Assembly: GCA_021800315.1 (NCBI GenBank)
Contig: JAJYZD010000203.1
Coordinates: forward strand, 1-6,986
Length of the DNA stretch: 6,986 nt
Direction of reading: 5' to 3'
Source of the DNA: Bacillota bacterium
GTDB lineage: Bacteria > Bacillota > Desulfotomaculia > Desulfotomaculales > JAJYZD01
Each line of letters opens with the position of its first letter. The stretch's first letter is position 1. Position numbers and translations under genes: made by a program. The notes below the pieces were generated by a model. That model was not told the origin of the DNA, ran no database searches, and saw only the letters and a program-made list of their open reading frames with translations. Of the stretch, positions 5,722 to 6,986 are shown piece after piece.

Positions 5722-5751
5722 TTGCCAGGGTGACTCCTCTTCCGGTATAAT
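5722..5751 (+). promoter_or_regulatory. Promoter of the scfA-scfB locus
   Basis: TTGCCA (5722-5727, one or two mismatches to consensus) is followed by an 18-base spacer and a perfect TATAAT (5746-5751). Transcription would start near 5758, giving a structured leader of about 115 nt before scfA. The promoter starts 10 bases after the kinase stop. No terminator lies between, so some read-through from the two-component operon is also possible. Confidence 0.8.
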
Positions 5752-5775
5752 GTTCCGCAGGAGAAAGGCCCCCGC

Positions 5776-5812
5776 CCCACCCTGACCCAACCGCCGGTTG
5801 GATCAGGGCGGG
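5776..5812 (+). promoter_or_regulatory. Long hairpin in the scfA leader
   Basis: Three helical blocks stack: CCC/GGG (5776-5778 with 5810-5812), CCCTGA/TCAGGG (5780-5785 with 5803-5808) and CCAACC/GGTTGG (5787-5792 with 5796-5801). Single A-C mismatches lie between the blocks and the loop is GCC. That is 15 pairs in 37 bases, starting about 18 nt into the predicted transcript. No T-run follows, so it is not a terminator; it may stabilise the mRNA 5-prime end or be part of a regulatory leader. Confidence 0.55.
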
Positions 5813-5840
5813 TACCCCGGGGCCGCTAAGGGAAAGGGGG

Positions 5841-5867
5841 GTCGGCCCGGCCGGAGAGCCGGGCGAC
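5841..5867 (+). promoter_or_regulatory. Hairpin between the G-rich ribosome site and the scfA start codon
   Basis: GTCG (5841-5844) pairs with CGAC (5864-5867) and CCCGGC (5846-5851) with GCCGGG (5858-5863), with one bulged G and a CGGAGA loop. The nearest strong Shine-Dalgarno-like run, AAAGGGGG (5833-5840), is 32 nt from the ATG, too far in a linear mRNA. If the hairpin forms, the gap shrinks to about 5 unpaired bases. The only other candidate, GGAG in the loop (5853-5856), is 16 nt away. Either way scfA translation initiation appears structure-dependent. Confidence 0.5.
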
Positions 5868-5872
5868 GGACC

Positions 5873-6037
5873 ATGGGAAAACATATTGTAACCCTGAACA
5901 GGGCCGCCCTGGGCGCTACCAGGGATGCGCACCGGGAGTGCGAGGGCTGCCAGACGTCCTGCCAGTCGGCCTGTAAGACTTCCTGCACCGTGGGCAACCA
6001 GGTTTGTCCCCGGGAGAAAAAAGAAAAAAAAGTCTGA
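5873..6037 (+). CDS. scfA: SCIFF ribosomal peptide precursor, 54 aa
   Basis: SCIFF (six cysteines in forty-five residues) peptides are ribosomally made precursors whose cysteines are crosslinked by a partner radical SAM enzyme into thioethers. This one has exactly six cysteines: C23, C26, C30, C34, C38 and C45. The near-invariant core CQTSCQSACKTSCTVGNQ (26-43) is present, and the first residues (MGKHIVTLN) fit the conserved leader. In characterised ScfA the crosslink joins a cysteine to a threonine in this core; T28, T37 and T39 are the threonines here. The tail after C45 is very lysine-rich (PREKKEKKV). Start at ATG 5873: the family match begins there, although no well-spaced Shine-Dalgarno exists (see the hairpin at 5841-5867). 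The biological role of SCIFF in Clostridia is unknown. The maturase follows directly. Confidence 0.95.
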   Translation: MGKHIVTLNRAALGATRDAHRECEGCQTSCQSACKTSCTVGNQVCPREKKEKKV

Positions 6038-6061
6038 CCCCCGCGGCGGGGTCCTTTTTTT
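6036..6061 (+). terminator. Terminator/attenuator between scfA and scfB
   Basis: GACCCC (6036-6041, including the last two bases of the scfA stop codon) pairs with GGGGTC (6048-6053) around CGCGGC, followed by C and seven T (6055-6061). The next base begins the GGAGG ribosome site of scfB. It should end most transcripts after scfA and allow partial read-through, giving more precursor than enzyme. An A-rich run (6017-6031) in the end of scfA could pair partly with the T-run and would support termination on the other strand. Confidence 0.75.
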
Positions 6062-6074
6062 GGAGGTACGGTTC

Positions 6075-6986
6075 TTGCTTCACTGCTTTTCGTTGGACGG
6101 GATGCGCCTGGTGCTGGACGTCAACAGCGGCGCGGTGCACGTTGTGGATGAACCGGCGTGGTTTTTGCTGAGGTGTTTGAGTGAGGGCCGCAGCCTGGCG
6201 GAGGCCGTCTCCGGAGCCCTGGCCGCGGGACTGGATCCGCTGGCCGTTGACGGTGCCACGGGCGAGATCAGGGAACTGGCGGCCGAAGGCCGTCTCCTGG
6301 CCCCCGACCCGTGCGGTCCCGATTACCTGCCGCCCCCCAAACCCCTCCGGGCGCTGTGCCTGCATTTGGCCCACGACTGCAACCTGCGGTGCGCCTATTG
6401 TTTCGCCGGGCAGGGCCGATTCGGCGGCGGGGCCGCCCTGATGCCCCCGGCCGTAGGCCGGCGCGCCATCGATTACCTGTTTTCCGCCTCGGGCGCTTAT
6501 AAGGAAGTGGAAGTGGACTTCTTCGGCGGGGAACCGCTCCTGAATTTCCCCGTCCTGCGGGACCTGGTCCTCTACGCGAGGGAATTGGAGGCCGGTTTCG
6601 GCAAGCGGGTCAATTTTACCGTTACCACGAACGGCTTGCTTCTGAATGACGAGGTGACCGCGTTTCTCAACGCGCAGGGCCTGCAGGCGGTGCTGAGCCT
6701 GGACGGGCGGCCCGGGGTGCACGACCGGATGCGGAGCCTGGCTTCGGGCCGGGGGTCCTACGCCGAAGTGGCCCCCCGCATCAAGGGGTTTGTGGAATCA
6801 AGAGACGGACGCAATTGCTACGTGCGGGGCACTTATACCCGGTATAATACCGATTTCAGCGCGGATTTCCGCCATCTCGCCGCGATGGGCTTCGGTACCG
6901 TTTCCCTGGAACCGGTCGTGGCGTCACCCGATGCCCCCTACGCCCTGGGCGGGGATGACTACCAGGTGCTGGCCGCGGAATACGAA
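6075..6986 (+). CDS. scfB: SCIFF maturase, radical SAM enzyme, first 304 codons (runs off the right edge)
   Basis: This enzyme forms the thioether crosslink in the SCIFF peptide. The N-terminal part (about 1-80) resembles the peptide-binding RiPP recognition element, with the conserved LVLDVNSGAVHVVD at 12-25. The radical SAM core has CNLRCAYC (C102, C106, C109), which binds the [4Fe-4S] cluster that cleaves SAM, and FFGGEPLLNF (149-158) with the GGEP motif for SAM amino-group contact. TTNG and LSLDG segments further on are typical of the SPASM-containing subfamily. The usual length is about 450-470 residues; the C-terminal SPASM domain with its auxiliary clusters lies beyond the window. The start is a TTG with GGAGG (6062-6066) 8 nt upstream; no ATG or GTG near it fits, and the family N-terminus begins here. 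It sits directly downstream of the terminator after scfA. Confidence 0.95.
   Translation, partial: MLHCFSLDGMRLVLDVNSGAVHVVDEPAWFLLRCLSEGRSLAEAVSGALAAGLDPLAVDGATGEIRELAAEGRLLAPDPCGPDYLPPPKPLRALCLHLAHDCNLRCAYCFAGQGRFGGGAALMPPAVGRRAIDYLFSASGAYKEVEVDFFGGEPLLNFPVLRDLVLYARELEAGFGKRVNFTVTTNGLLLNDEVTAFLNAQGLQAVLSLDGRPGVHDRMRSLASGRGSYAEVAPRIKGFVESRDGRNCYVRGTYTRYNTDFSADFRHLAAMGFGTVSLEPVVASPDAPYALGGDDYQVLAAEYE

Noticed and set aside
5026..5790. Minus-strand open frame opposite the kinase C-terminus
   Set aside because: It is antisense to the intact HisKA/HATPase region and would cross the scfA promoter.
5916..6722. Minus-strand open frame opposite scfA and scfB
   Set aside because: It is antisense to the SCIFF core and the radical SAM motifs, both of which are unambiguous on the plus strand.
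1..6986. CRISPR array, tRNA or rRNA gene, insertion sequence or attachment site
   Set aside because: No spaced identical repeats, cloverleaf-like element, transposase motif or terminal inverted repeats were seen on either strand.

Overview
The window is GC-rich (judged by eye, clearly above half G+C) and almost certainly comes from a Clostridia-class Firmicute, most plausibly a high-GC Peptococcaceae or Desulfotomaculia-type organism. The best pointer is the SCIFF peptide gene (six cysteines, with the near-invariant core around TSCQSACKTSCTVGNQ) followed by its radical SAM maturase, a pair nearly universal in Clostridia and rare elsewhere. Strong G-rich Shine-Dalgarno sequences about 8 nt before ATG, GTG and TTG starts fit this. 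The lineage below class is inference.

Layout from left to right. (1) Positions 1-41, minus strand: the first 13 codons of an FmdB-type zinc-ribbon protein, with a near-consensus promoter at 83-111. (2) 236-937, plus: a class I SAM-dependent methyltransferase with a GTG start, transcribed divergently from fmdB. (3) 938-1325: a 388-base stretch with no convincing gene. It ends in an AT-rich promoter region. (4) 1326-3100, plus: a likely three-gene membrane operon made of a TSUP (TauE/SafE) anion permease, a DUF1634 three-helix membrane protein and a 67-residue single-pass membrane protein. A hairpin terminator closes it at 3147-3206. (5) 3551-5712, plus: a translationally coupled OmpR/PhoB-class response regulator and a membrane histidine kinase of PhoR-like layout. 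(6) 5873-6986, plus: scfA (SCIFF precursor) and scfB (its radical SAM maturase, cut by the window edge). They have their own TTGCCA-N18-TATAAT promoter, a structured leader and a terminator hairpin between the two genes.

The most interesting signal is regulatory. Directly before the response regulator gene are four TTAA-type hexamers spaced exactly 11 bp apart (3382, 3393, 3404, 3415). They end 9 bp before a TACAAT -10 element. This is the geometry known for PhoP-activated promoters of Bacillus subtilis. The TSUP operon promoter has the same arrangement: hexamers at 1232, 1243 and 1254, again ending 9 bp before a -10 (TAAACT). The shared phase suggests that this two-component system activates both itself and the neighbouring TSUP/DUF1634/small-membrane-protein operon, which would make that operon a candidate member of a Pho-like regulon. 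No phosphate uptake genes (pst, phoU) are in the window, so the signal remains unproven.

The scf locus looks like an independent unit encoding a ribosomally made, thioether-crosslinked peptide. Its layout would favour more precursor than enzyme.
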